NCBI GenBank assembly: GCA_045110515.1
Contig: JBGCGD010000036.1
Span: 47,399-111,398 of the forward strand
DNA from: Granulosicoccus sp045110515
GTDB taxonomy: Bacteria > Pseudomonadota > Gammaproteobacteria > Granulosicoccales > Granulosicoccaceae
Length of the DNA stretch: 64,000 bases
Direction: 5' to 3'
A program made the position numbers and the translations under genes. Positions 1 through 8,381 of this stretch are shown in pieces. Numbering within the stretch: the first letter of the stretch is position 1; every line of letters begins with the position of its first letter. The notes under the pieces are model-generated. The model made no database searches. It saw nothing but the letters and a program-made list of their open reading frames with translations, and had not been told where the DNA came from.

Positions 1-1064
1 AAAGGGGCGTGAAGTGTTGTCTCTTTAGTTATGATGCCGCCACGATTACCGATGTCGATAGAACCGTAACGTTGCTTGAAACACTCAGGGAGAGGTCGGT
101 CACCGGCCAGTGAAAGCCAGAGTCTCATGAGGTGTCGTCGTAGGGATTTTTCCGGCCAATCTAAAAAACCTGTTCTGTCGTGAAGCTGTGAATGGTTGTA
201 AACGAATTGCATATCACCGGGTTCTAATTGCATGGAGAAATGCAGCTCGGGATCGTTTGCCAGAGAGTCAAACATATCCAATGCTTCAATGTGTGCAGGT
301 GTCAGTCGCATAGCGTCATCAAAGCGCTGAGCGCTATCAATGTACTGACGTTGATAAAAGACCGTTAGGTGGCCTCCATGCCAGTTGAAAACAGGAATGC
401 TCATGAAGGGTTTTTCGCCCTCGGGTACCTCTCCGCGCCTGTCCGTCGCTATAGGGTCAAATAGCTTTTCGAGCAGGTCCGGGCGCTCCGCGCGCATCCT
501 GTTGAATATCGTTTCAGCGCTAACAAGCAGTGATAATCCGCCTTGCTTCGCTTTGTTGATACACACCAGACCCACTAGGTCTGCGCTGTCCGTATGAAAG
601 GTTTGTCGTTCGCAGGTTTGATAAATACGGCTATTGGGATCGTTAGCATCGGCACCGATGTCACGTACATGACCCAAAATATGTCCTTGCGCGTTTTGTG
701 AGCGCGCATTACCCAGGTGGGCACCGATACCGCAAAATATCGTGGCTATGAAAGCTTGTGAGTACGACTCCGTAGGTAATCCTCGAATAACTTCCAAGCC
801 GACACCTGACAATAAATTGGTCTTAAGCTCCGCCAGGTGTTTGTCAAAGGTGGCTAATGGAAACATCTCTTTATTGATGGTGCCAATATCAACGTCTAAG
901 GATTGGAAATGGTTAGCCGCATTCTCAAGATCCTGAACGTCGTCACGGCTCAGCGCATAAAACCATTTCTCTGACGAATTGCTCATGTCCCGGCCAATCC
1001 ATGCCGACGCGCCTGTGAAGCGCTCCGGCATGGACGACAGTATATCTAGTGCATTTTGGGACAT
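1..1064 (-). CDS. TauD/TfdA-family Fe(II)/2-oxoglutarate dioxygenase (3' end cut by window edge)
   Basis: An open frame runs leftwards from ATG at 1064 to the window edge with no stop, about 354 codons, so the C-terminus is missing. The translation holds a His157-Thr-Asp159 metal motif and a distal His295 in a Gln-Leu-His-Asp-Arg setting, followed by an Arg-rich stretch (RRHLMRLWLS). These are the facial-triad and 2-oxoglutarate-binding features of the TauD/TfdA family. Members hydroxylate small acids such as taurine, betaines or chlorophenoxyacetate; the substrate here cannot be read. It starts 24 bases after the stop of the DUF1479 gene on the same strand, so the two are probably cotranscribed. 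The ribosome site is weak. No lesion is seen in the visible part. Confidence 0.85.
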   Translation of the reverse strand, partial: MSQNALDILSSMPERFTGASAWIGRDMSNSSEKWFYALSRDDVQDLENAANHFQSLDVDIGTINKEMFPLATFDKHLAELKTNLLSGVGLEVIRGLPTESYSQAFIATIFCGIGAHLGNARSQNAQGHILGHVRDIGADANDPNSRIYQTCERQTFHTDSADLVGLVCINKAKQGGLSLLVSAETIFNRMRAERPDLLEKLFDPIATDRRGEVPEGEKPFMSIPVFNWHGGHLTVFYQRQYIDSAQRFDDAMRLTPAHIEALDMFDSLANDPELHFSMQLEPGDMQFVYNHSQLHDRTGFLDWPEKSLRRHLMRLWLSLAGDRPLPECFKQRYGSIDIGNRGGIITKETTLHAP

Positions 1065-1088
1065 AGGAATGTCGATATACCGCTGTAT

Positions 1089-2330
1089 TTAGGTGAGCGC
1101 CATTTGTGCTTTACCTAGATCGGTTAAATCAGCAACAGTGGCCCGTTGTGAAAAATCTATCTCGTAGTTCTCTGCGGCAAAATCTGGCGCACTTAAGCCT
1201 TGTTGGAATGTGGTGGCTTGACGCAAGGCATAGGCTTTATTTTTACCACATGCCGGACTTGCGCCAATGTAGATGACGTTAGCATATTCATCACCATGAT
1301 GTTCGTTGCCAACCGCATGCACAATATCAGGGTGCCACCAAACTGTATCGCCCGGCTCAACGGTCTGGATTGGCACAATGCCGGGCATGAGATCTGGATG
1401 CCATTCCTGATCAATGCCCAATGCGCGGCCGGGCTTAGCTAGGCATAATTCATTGTCGGGCACGTCACCTTTGAGTGCACGCATCAGGATGTAGGCAATA
1501 GAGTTTGCGATAGGCAAAATCTCAAGTGTGCCGTCGCCTGGGCCTTGTTCTGTTAACGCTGTCCAGCCTTGAAAAGTCCTGAACATGGAGCTAACCGCTG
1601 GTGATGCGAATTCGCGCGTTTGGGTCCGGTAGGCAGCGCTCCATGGATCATACTGATCCAGCTGTCCTGAGAAAATTTTCTGGTAGATTTTTTGAAAAGC
1701 TGGATCGACCCAGCGCTCGTACGAGCCAGCGTCAATATGTGGAGACAATCCCAATGTGGTATCTCCCGGCGCGCGTCTGCGCGTACGGTCAGCATAGGCA
1801 TAGTCCAAGTCCGGGTCGAACTCGGGACCGGCAGGCGCATTTGTGTCCCATAGTCTGTTGAGGAAGCGTTTACTGATTGCCATTGACTCAGCCTGGCGCG
1901 CCATTACCTGAGGCTTTGACCAATAAACACCGTAGATTTGAGGTTTCGCATCTTTTAGATCACCAAAGTAGTCGTCAAGGCCCGCTTTCTCTTTCGCGCG
2001 CTCCAGATAGTCGTTGGTATCCAGGTAGTCGCCCAGTTCACTGTTCCAGTCTTCAGCTTGTTTACGGCTAAAAACGTTACGAATAATGACGCAGCCGCGA
2101 GCCCGGATGGCTTCAATATCTTTGGTTGAGACGGTGCCGTCTTTAACCGCAGAATAAGACAGTTCTGGTACTACGTATTGACCTTTTGCATGTAAAGAGG
2201 CAACTTCTTCAACAGAGCGTTTAATGTCGCCACTGATTGCTTCAAAAGCTGCGTTGACGTTGATGTTGCTTCGAAGTTCTTGCTTTGTACTGGCAATGAA
2301 TTGTTCGATAACTGCGTTGTCTTCACTCAT
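1089..2330 (-). CDS. DUF1479 (YbiU-like) putative dioxygenase
   Basis: The 413-residue protein has the length and layout of the DUF1479/YbiU family, which belongs to the cupin-like 2-oxoglutarate oxygenase superfamily. It keeps His198-x-Asp200 (in PHIDAGS) and a distal His338 (in DIVHAV), the expected iron ligands. No substrate is established that I can cite. It lies between a TauD-type gene (24 bases downstream) and a LacI regulator gene (44 bases upstream), all reading leftwards, so it is probably part of a regulator-oxygenase-oxygenase unit. The divergent sugar-type ABC transporter suggests its substrate is imported by that system, which is inference only. Family assignment is good; function is open. 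Confidence 0.85.
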   Translation of the reverse strand: MSEDNAVIEQFIASTKQELRSNINVNAAFEAISGDIKRSVEEVASLHAKGQYVVPELSYSAVKDGTVSTKDIEAIRARGCVIIRNVFSRKQAEDWNSELGDYLDTNDYLERAKEKAGLDDYFGDLKDAKPQIYGVYWSKPQVMARQAESMAISKRFLNRLWDTNAPAGPEFDPDLDYAYADRTRRRAPGDTTLGLSPHIDAGSYERWVDPAFQKIYQKIFSGQLDQYDPWSAAYRTQTREFASPAVSSMFRTFQGWTALTEQGPGDGTLEILPIANSIAYILMRALKGDVPDNELCLAKPGRALGIDQEWHPDLMPGIVPIQTVEPGDTVWWHPDIVHAVGNEHHGDEYANVIYIGASPACGKNKAYALRQATTFQQGLSAPDFAAENYEIDFSQRATVADLTDLGKAQMALT

Positions 2331-2374
2331 AGTTAAGTTTCCGTGTAGTCGCTGATAGGTTAGCTGTGGTTGGC

Positions 2375-3415
2375 TTAGGTTCTAAATTTGGGAATAGGGG
2401 CGATCATGTGTTGCAGTTCGCCTAACGGTTTTTCCCGCGCTATAACTTCTAAGAGTGTCATGCCGAGAATTCTGCCTGTTAACGCGATGTCTTCGTAGAA
2501 CGAGTCAATAGCCGGGTGCACATGATCGAGAGCGGCTGAGGTCTGTTTCGATACAACATCCAAATCTTTGCCGGGAGTAAATCCTGCATCTCTAGCACCG
2601 GCATAGGTTGCCAGCGCTGCCATCTCGCCAGAGCAAACAACACCATCCGGTGGGTTGGGTTGGCTGAACATCTGTTTGATCGTGGCGCGTACATCGTCCA
2701 ATGAGGTCTCAAGATTCAGAGATGTAGATAGCTCGACAGATTCGATGCCGTTTTTCGCCACACCACGAGCAAAGCCGGTTTCAAGATGAACATGGTACGT
2801 AAGGCCCTCTGCTGCGCCAATGAGTATGAGGCGTTTGCGTCCTTTGCTGACCAGCCGATTGACAGCTTGTTCGGCAAACGATTGATTGTCGTAGTCAACC
2901 TGTGCATGCGGCGTAGCAAGTTCTGTACGACCGTGAGTGACAAATGGAAAATTCTTCTCTAACAGGTACCGCACGCGTAAGTCTTGTGGGGTCGTTCTTG
3001 AGAGCACAATGCCATCAGCACGATTATTCTCAACAATGGATTTAACAACAGTGAGCTCATCGGCATCAGTGACGTCGGGGGTGGCAGAGAGTTCGTATCC
3101 GCTGTCTCTGCAAATATCGCCAAAGCCTGCAATGATCGAGGCGGTATAGCCAGATATTTCTGCATGGGGTGCAAGAACGAGGCTGAGCATATGGGTGCGT
3201 CCGGTGCGAAGACCGCGTCCTGCCCGGTTGGGAACATAACCCAGCTCGTCTGCCACTTTTTTAACTCGGTTACGGGTTTTCAGAGCAATGTCTTCACCAT
3301 TGTTGAGCGCCCTGGAGACTGTGGTGACAGCCAAGCCACAAGCTTCAGCCACCGTACGTAATGTAGGGCGCGAATCTGCTCGTTTCGAAATTTTTGTTTT
3401 ACTCTCTTTGCTCAT
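2375..3415 (-). CDS. LacI-family transcriptional regulator
   Basis: The 346-residue protein has an N-terminal LacI helix-turn-helix (residues about 17-65, with TVSRALN and a hinge ending in GRGLRTGRTH) followed by a periplasmic-binding-protein-like effector domain. It should repress by binding a palindromic operator and release on binding a sugar-like ligand. Its ATG is only 7 bases from a good -10 box (TATTAT, 3423-3428 read on the minus strand), with no Shine-Dalgarno sequence, which predicts a leaderless or nearly leaderless mRNA. The 12 bp palindrome TGTAACGTTACA sits in the spacer of that promoter, so self-repression is likely. It probably controls both the dioxygenase genes behind it and the divergent ABC transporter. 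Confidence 0.93.
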   Translation of the reverse strand: MSKESKTKISKRADSRPTLRTVAEACGLAVTTVSRALNNGEDIALKTRNRVKKVADELGYVPNRAGRGLRTGRTHMLSLVLAPHAEISGYTASIIAGFGDICRDSGYELSATPDVTDADELTVVKSIVENNRADGIVLSRTTPQDLRVRYLLEKNFPFVTHGRTELATPHAQVDYDNQSFAEQAVNRLVSKGRKRLILIGAAEGLTYHVHLETGFARGVAKNGIESVELSTSLNLETSLDDVRATIKQMFSQPNPPDGVVCSGEMAALATYAGARDAGFTPGKDLDVVSKQTSAALDHVHPAIDSFYEDIALTGRILGMTLLEVIAREKPLGELQHMIAPIPKFRT

Positions 3416-3422
3416 GGGCTGT

Positions 3423-3450
3423 ATAATAACTGTAACGTTACAGATGTCAA
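3423..3450 (-). promoter_or_regulatory. Promoter of the LacI-regulator operon with operator O1 in its spacer
   Basis: Read on the minus strand, TTGACA (3445-3450) and TATTAT (3423-3428) are separated by 16 bases. The spacer contains TGTAACGTTACA (3431-3442), a perfect palindrome with the central CG typical of LacI-family operators. A repressor bound there would block polymerase. The predicted transcription start falls at or within two bases of the regulator's start codon (3415). Confidence 0.65.
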
Positions 3451-3481
3451 TGTATTGTGTAAAATGCTTAAAAAAAACATT

Positions 3482-3510
3482 TTGACGTTCAAGATCTGTA
3501 ACGATACTAT
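3482..3510 (+). promoter_or_regulatory. Promoter of the sugar ABC operon overlapped by operator O2
   Basis: TTGACG (3482-3487) and TACTAT (3505-3510) are spaced by 17 bases, each a 5/6 match to the sigma-70 consensus. The sequence TGTAACGATACT (3497-3508) matches the upstream perfect operator at 10 of 12 positions and covers most of the -10 box. The predicted start near 3517 leaves a leader of about 40 bases before the binding-protein gene. The centres of the two operators are 66 bases apart, so looping is possible. Confidence 0.65.
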
Positions 3511-3556
3511 AGTGGCGTGTTCGTATCGGACGAACTACTTCGAGGAAAAACTAATC

Positions 3557-4804
3557 ATGAAGAAAACAGGAATTGCCAAGAGTATTGCTCTGGCTTTGGG
3601 CCTTGCTTCAGCATCTGTTGCCCAGGCGGCAGATGTGGAAGTTTTACATTGGTGGACGTCAGGTGGCGAAGCTGCTGCATTAGACGTACTTAAACAAGAC
3701 TTGGAAACACAGGGCGTTGGCTGGAAAGATATGCCAGTAGCCGGTGGCGGCGGTGAAGCTGCTATGACAACTCTACGAGCACGCGTCACGGCTGGTAATG
3801 CACCAACTGCTGTGCAGATGCTCGGATTTGATATTTCTGATTGGGCCAACGAAGGCGCTTTGGGCAACCTAAACGCCGTCGCATCAGAACAGAACTGGGA
3901 CAATGTGGTGCCGACAGCTTTGCAGGCGTTTGCCAAGCACGACGGCAACTGGATCTCTGCTCCGGTCAATGTGCATTCAACCAACTGGGTTTGGATAAGC
4001 AAATCCGCACTGGATGCCGCTGGCGGTAAAGTGCCAACAACATGGGAAGAACTTGTTGCAGTCATGGACGCCATGCAGGCTAACGGCATTACACCTTTAG
4101 CGCATGGTGGTCAGGCTTGGCAGGATGCCACTGTATTCGATGCAGTCGTCCTATCTATGGGTAATGATTTTTATCAGCAGTCCATGATCGATCTCGATCC
4201 CGCGGCTTTATCTAGCGATACTATGATTGAAGTATTTAATCGTATGGCTAAGTTGCGGTCGTACGTTGATGACAACTTCTCTGGCCGCGACTGGAATTTA
4301 GCTTCAGCCATGGTTATCGAAGGCAAGGCGGGTATGCAGATGATGGGTGACTGGGCTAAAGGTGAATTCCTCAAAGCTGGTCTAGCGCCAGGCGACGATT
4401 TTGTTTGCATTCGTTTTCCAGGCACACAAGGTTCGGTGACGTTCAACTCTGATCAGTTCGCGATGTTCGGTCAAGGTGAAGGCGACAACGATGCGCAGCT
4501 AAAAATGGCTGCGTCTATCATGGATCCTGTCTTCCAATCGGCTTTTAACGTTGTTAAGGGGTCCGTACCTGCTCGTACAGACGTACCTAACACCGATTTC
4601 GACGATTGTGGCAAGAAAGGAATGGCTGACTTGGCAGAAGCCAACGATGCCGGTTCATTGTTCGGCTCTATGGCACAAGGTCACGCAGCACCTGCAGCAG
4701 TTAAGAATGCTGTGTATGACGTTGTAACCCAACACTTCAATGGCGACATGTCCAGTGAAGAAGCCGCAGAAGAACTTGCTAGCTCTGTAGAAGCAGTTAT
4801 GTAG
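3557..4804 (+). CDS. Sugar ABC transporter, periplasmic binding protein (family 1)
   Basis: A 415-residue exported protein. I chose ATG at 3557 because GAGGAA (3542-3547) sits 9 bases before it and the protein then opens with a clean Sec signal peptide ending in VAQA-AD. Upstream in-frame codons lie inside the promoter. The mature part reads DVEVLHWWTSGGE and resembles the binding proteins of glucose/mannose-type importers (the GtsA group of pseudomonads). It would capture a sugar or sugar-like compound in the periplasm and deliver it to the two permeases downstream. The next gene is 185 bases away behind a strong stem-loop, a usual way of making more binding protein than permease. The ligand is not certain, since its neighbours are dioxygenases rather than sugar kinases. 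Confidence 0.9.
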   Translation: MKKTGIAKSIALALGLASASVAQAADVEVLHWWTSGGEAAALDVLKQDLETQGVGWKDMPVAGGGGEAAMTTLRARVTAGNAPTAVQMLGFDISDWANEGALGNLNAVASEQNWDNVVPTALQAFAKHDGNWISAPVNVHSTNWVWISKSALDAAGGKVPTTWEELVAVMDAMQANGITPLAHGGQAWQDATVFDAVVLSMGNDFYQQSMIDLDPAALSSDTMIEVFNRMAKLRSYVDDNFSGRDWNLASAMVIEGKAGMQMMGDWAKGEFLKAGLAPGDDFVCIRFPGTQGSVTFNSDQFAMFGQGEGDNDAQLKMAASIMDPVFQSAFNVVKGSVPARTDVPNTDFDDCGKKGMADLAEANDAGSLFGSMAQGHAAPAAVKNAVYDVVTQHFNGDMSSEEAAEELASSVEAVM

Positions 4805-4817
4805 TTTCCGTCGATAA

Positions 4818-4851
4818 GGCGCAGCGGAAAATCCCCCTTTTCTGCTGCGCC
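4818..4851 (+). other. Stem-loop between binding-protein and permease genes
   Basis: The arms 4818-4831 and 4838-4851 form a 14 bp stem (one G-U pair) around a six-base loop of TCCCCC. There is no T-run after it, so it is unlikely to be a complete intrinsic terminator. Its place just after the binding-protein stop fits an mRNA-stabilising or partly attenuating structure. Confidence 0.6.
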
Positions 4852-4989
4852 GCTATTTCGATACACCCTTATGCAGGTATCCCGGTCTGTTCTCCATCAG
4901 CAGTTCGCTGCTTCACCTAGGCCTCGCCTAAACGTTGGTTAAGTCACTATGTCCTTTCCTTTTGCCAAAACCTACGCGCGTAAAGGCGC

Positions 4990-5865
4990 ATGAAAGAGCG
5001 CTTTCAAGACATGCTGCCAAAGCTTGTGTTAGGTCCAAGCTTTCTGCTTATTCTGTTTTTTGTGTACGGCTTTATTGCCTACACAGGGTATCTGTCGATG
5101 TCAGATTCCAAAATGTTGCCCTCTTATGGGTTTGTCGGTATGGACAACTACGAACGCTTGTGGAAGCTTCGCCATTGGTCGGGTGCTTTGAAAAACCTTG
5201 CCGTGTTTGGTTCCTTGTACATCATTATTTGCAGTGTGCTTGGATTAACACTGGCCATTTTACTCGATCAAAAAATCCGGGCTGAGGGTGTACTCCGCCC
5301 CATTTATTTATACCCTATGGCTCTGTCGTTTATCGTTACAGGTACTGCATGGAAATGGTTTCTTGATCCAGGTATTGGTCTAGAACACACCATGCATCAG
5401 TGGGGATGGGAGAGTTTTGAGTTCGACTGGATAAAAAGCCGAACGAACGCCATTTACACAGTGGTCATAGCAGCTGTTTGGCAAAGCTCGGGTTTTGTCA
5501 TGGCGATGTTTTTAGCCGGCCTGCGAGGTGTCGATTCCGATATCATTCGCGCTGCTGAAATCGATGGTGCGTCAAGAGCTCGTATCTACCGCCGCGTCAT
5601 TATTCCTCTCATGCGGCCTGTGTTTTTGTCGGCTTTTGTGGTGTTAGCTCACCTGGCTATAAAGTCCTACGATTTAGTTATTGCCTTAACTGGCGGCGGT
5701 CCTGGCAAAGCCACTGAGTTGCCAGCAACGTTTATGTATTCGTACACGTTTAGCCGAAATTTGATGGGCATAGGGGCATCGTCAGCCATCATTATGTTGA
5801 TTATGATTTTCTCCATCATCGTTCCGTATCTCTATACAGAACTTCGCTCGGATTCAAAGCGATGA
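4990..5865 (+). CDS. Sugar ABC transporter permease (MalF-like)
   Basis: A 291-residue inner-membrane protein with about six hydrophobic segments and the EAA-type loop (EIDGASRARIYRRVIIPLMRP, about residues 198-218) that docks on the ATPase. It resembles the first permease of glucose/mannose-type systems. An in-frame TAA at 4981 fixes the start near 4990; the ribosome site AAGG is close (3 bases). Its last four bases overlap the start of the second permease (ATGA), so the two are translationally coupled. Confidence 0.92.
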   Translation: MKERFQDMLPKLVLGPSFLLILFFVYGFIAYTGYLSMSDSKMLPSYGFVGMDNYERLWKLRHWSGALKNLAVFGSLYIIICSVLGLTLAILLDQKIRAEGVLRPIYLYPMALSFIVTGTAWKWFLDPGIGLEHTMHQWGWESFEFDWIKSRTNAIYTVVIAAVWQSSGFVMAMFLAGLRGVDSDIIRAAEIDGASRARIYRRVIIPLMRPVFLSAFVVLAHLAIKSYDLVIALTGGGPGKATELPATFMYSYTFSRNLMGIGASSAIIMLIMIFSIIVPYLYTELRSDSKR

Positions 5866-6725
5866 ACAGTGCAAGTAAATTATCGTTTGGCCGAATTACG
5901 CTATATGTGGTGTTGTTCGTATTTGCCATTTATTACCTGTTGCCGCTTTACGTCATGCTGGTTAACTCGTTTAAACCACTCGATGAGATCCGACAGGGCG
6001 ACATGCTTGCCTTGCCCCAAGTATGGACCATAGCCCCTTGGGCAAGCGCTTGGTCAACCGCACAAATCGGCGTTCAAGCTACAGGCCTAAAGCCGTACTT
6101 CATGAATTCCATCTCTATGGTCGTGCCGGCAGTGCTCTTGTCTACCGTGCTCGGAGCGCTCAATGGTTATGTCTTGACCAAGTGGCGTTTCAAAGGCGAT
6201 GGCATTGTGTTTGGCCTTATATTGTTGTCTTGTTTTATTCCGTTTCAGATTGTGCTAATCCCCATGGCACGTATGCTCGGCATTTTAGGGTTGGCCGGAA
6301 CCACGTCCGGTTTAGTGCTTGTGCATCTTGTGTATGGCTTAGGGTTTACTACTCTATTTTTCCGCAATTACTACGCTGCATTTCCTACAGAGCTTATCCG
6401 CGCAGCTCAAATGGATGGTGCTGGTTTTTTTAGAATTTTCACGCGCATTCTGTTGCCGTCATCAGGGCCGATTATCGTCGTCACTGTCATATGGCAGTTC
6501 ACCAATATCTGGAACGATTTTCTCTTCGGAGCGAGCTTTGCCGATGTCGATTCGGTGCCTATGACCGTTGCATTGAATAATCTTGTTAGCTCATCAACCG
6601 GTGTTAAAGAATATAACGTGCATTTTGCGGGGGCGATTCTAGCGGCGTTGCCAACCCTTATTGTATACGTGGTATCTGGACGCTATTTTGTGCGTGGCCT
6701 TATGGCTGGCGCCGTTAAAGGTTAA
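5862..6725 (+). CDS. Sugar ABC transporter permease (MalG-like)
   Basis: A 287-residue membrane protein of the MalG type with the coupling loop AAQMDGAGFFRIFTRILLP at about residues 180-198. It would form the heterodimeric channel with the product of the preceding gene, which it overlaps by four bases. Its TAA stop shares one base with the ATG of the ATPase gene (TAATG), so all three downstream transporter genes are tightly coupled. Confidence 0.93.
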   Translation: MNSASKLSFGRITLYVVLFVFAIYYLLPLYVMLVNSFKPLDEIRQGDMLALPQVWTIAPWASAWSTAQIGVQATGLKPYFMNSISMVVPAVLLSTVLGALNGYVLTKWRFKGDGIVFGLILLSCFIPFQIVLIPMARMLGILGLAGTTSGLVLVHLVYGLGFTTLFFRNYYAAFPTELIRAAQMDGAGFFRIFTRILLPSSGPIIVVTVIWQFTNIWNDFLFGASFADVDSVPMTVALNNLVSSSTGVKEYNVHFAGAILAALPTLIVYVVSGRYFVRGLMAGAVKG

Positions 6726-7858
6726 TGTCAAATTTAATGAACAGCAAAACACATTCGTTTCTCGAGATCGACAATCTGGGCAAGCAGTACGCTGGTGTCG
6801 ATGCATTAAAGTCAGTCTCTATTGATGTAGAGGAGGGTGGCTTTCTCGTGTTGGTGGGGCCGTCGGGTTGTGGCAAATCCACTTTGCTCAACATGATTGC
6901 AGGCTTCGAGCCCGCGACGAGTGGTGACATTCGAATGGCCGGTAAGTCAATCGCCGATTTGCATCCGTCAAAGCGTGATATCGCGATGGTTTTCCAATCC
7001 TACGCGCTCTATCCGAATATGAGTGTTGCAGGCAACATCGGTTTTGGTATGGAAACTCGCGGCGTCCCAAAAGCTGAGCGATTGAAAAAAATTGACGAGG
7101 TTGCCTCGATTTTGCAAATTGAGCCGTTGTTAAAGCGCAAGCCGGCACAATTAAGTGGTGGGCAGCGACAGCGTGTGGCAATGGGGCGTGCGCTCGTTAG
7201 AGATCCTCAGGCGTTTTTATTCGACGAACCGTTATCCAATCTCGATGCTCGTTTACGGGTAGATATGCGTGCGGAAATCAAAAAGCTTCATGCGCGACTG
7301 GGCACCACCATTGTGTATGTGACTCACGATCAAATCGAGGCGATGACGCTTGCCACTAAAATTGCGGTTTTAAAGCTGGGTGAGTTGCAGCAAGTAGGAA
7401 CACCGGACGAAATCTACAACGCGCCTGCCAATACCTTTGTCGCTGATTTCATGGGCTCTCCGGCTATGAACCGTATCACCGGTCAATTGGAGCTCTCAGA
7501 TGGGGGCATAGATTTTGTGATGGGTCCTTACCGCTTACGTTTGCACGAGCCGAGCAAACAGCATAGAGAAATTGCAGAGCAAAATGGCACCGTTGACTTC
7601 GGAATACGCTCAGAAAATATCAGTGAAGAACCCAGAGCTGAGGGTGTAGCTGCTGCAGGCAACGCTTTATTGTTGCAAGTTGATCTTGTCGAGCCTACCG
7701 GCTCTGATACGTTCATTTCCACAAAAGACGAACACGCAGTGTTTACCGCTCGTATTGCCAATCACGTGAAAGCAAGTGTGGGTGAGAAGGTGGAATTGTA
7801 TTTCGATATGAGCAAGGCTCACTTCTTTGACACCAACACGGGTAACCGTATCCCCTAA
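6725..7858 (+). CDS. Sugar ABC transporter ATPase (MalK/UgpC family)
   Basis: A 377-residue ATPase with Walker A GPSGCGKST (residues 45-53), the signature LSGGQRQRVAMGRAL, Walker B FLFDEPLSNLD, the switch His in VTHDQ, and a C-terminal TOBE-type regulatory region from about residue 240. It powers the two permeases encoded just upstream. ATPases of this group often serve several sugar importers. It closes the operon; no clear intrinsic terminator follows. Confidence 0.95.
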   Translation: MSNLMNSKTHSFLEIDNLGKQYAGVDALKSVSIDVEEGGFLVLVGPSGCGKSTLLNMIAGFEPATSGDIRMAGKSIADLHPSKRDIAMVFQSYALYPNMSVAGNIGFGMETRGVPKAERLKKIDEVASILQIEPLLKRKPAQLSGGQRQRVAMGRALVRDPQAFLFDEPLSNLDARLRVDMRAEIKKLHARLGTTIVYVTHDQIEAMTLATKIAVLKLGELQQVGTPDEIYNAPANTFVADFMGSPAMNRITGQLELSDGGIDFVMGPYRLRLHEPSKQHREIAEQNGTVDFGIRSENISEEPRAEGVAAAGNALLLQVDLVEPTGSDTFISTKDEHAVFTARIANHVKASVGEKVELYFDMSKAHFFDTNTGNRIP

Positions 7859-8381
7859 TGGCAAGCACGAGCCGTCGCGCTAGTGGGCCGTAAGCCTGAG
7901 AAGCTGAGCCCATAGAGCGCGATATCAGCAAATCGTACGTCGCGAAGTCGGATTTGCCGTAACCGTTACATAGCTCAAAGGGCTTTGTTTACCGTGAGTT
8001 CGATTTCAATGCCGATTGGGGCGTGTGTGCAGTCTATATCATTCGGTTGTCAAGCCGGCCCGGCCTCGTTACTTGTGCAGCTAACCAGTAACAGTCATTA
8101 TAGTGCTTCAGAGGTAGTGACTTCGAACCGTTAACGGCTTGAATGTGCGAACAGATTTCTGATCAGTTTGCAACTCTTTCGACTCTAATGGCACCATGAA
8201 TAATACCTCTTCTCTGGCACAAGAGATGCACTTAACCAGAACAAATATTCGCGATATTCTAGCGAGGTTTGCGTGCACGGGCAGAGCGTCTTTGCGTGCT
8301 GAAAAGTGATTCATCGAAGAGAAGCCAAAACGCCGCTGTTCGACTGAGCTTTTGCTGTTTCGTTTACCACCGTATTTGCCA
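7859..8381 (+). promoter_or_regulatory. Intergenic region upstream of nqr operon, with a possible promoter
   Basis: This 523-base gap holds no convincing gene. A modest sigma-70-like pair, TTAACC (8232-8237) and TATTCT (8255-8260) with a 17-base spacer, is the best promoter candidate for the nqr operon and would give a leader of about 115 bases. An imperfect inverted repeat near 7878-7920 could end the sugar ABC transcript but lacks a T-run. Confidence 0.3.

Noticed and set aside
385..936. Plus-strand frames of 60-70 codons at 385-597 and 742-936
   Set aside because: They lie inside the minus-strand TauD-type gene, which has its full motif set; they lack ribosome sites and domain character.
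3535..4089. 184-codon minus-strand frame
   Set aside because: It is the antisense of the sugar binding-protein gene and has no motif; the plus-strand gene has a signal peptide and good start.
7958..7970. GTAACCGTTAC, resembling the LacI operator downstream of the sugar operon
   Set aside because: It has one extra central base compared with the two operators at 3431 and 3497 and is not near a convincing promoter.
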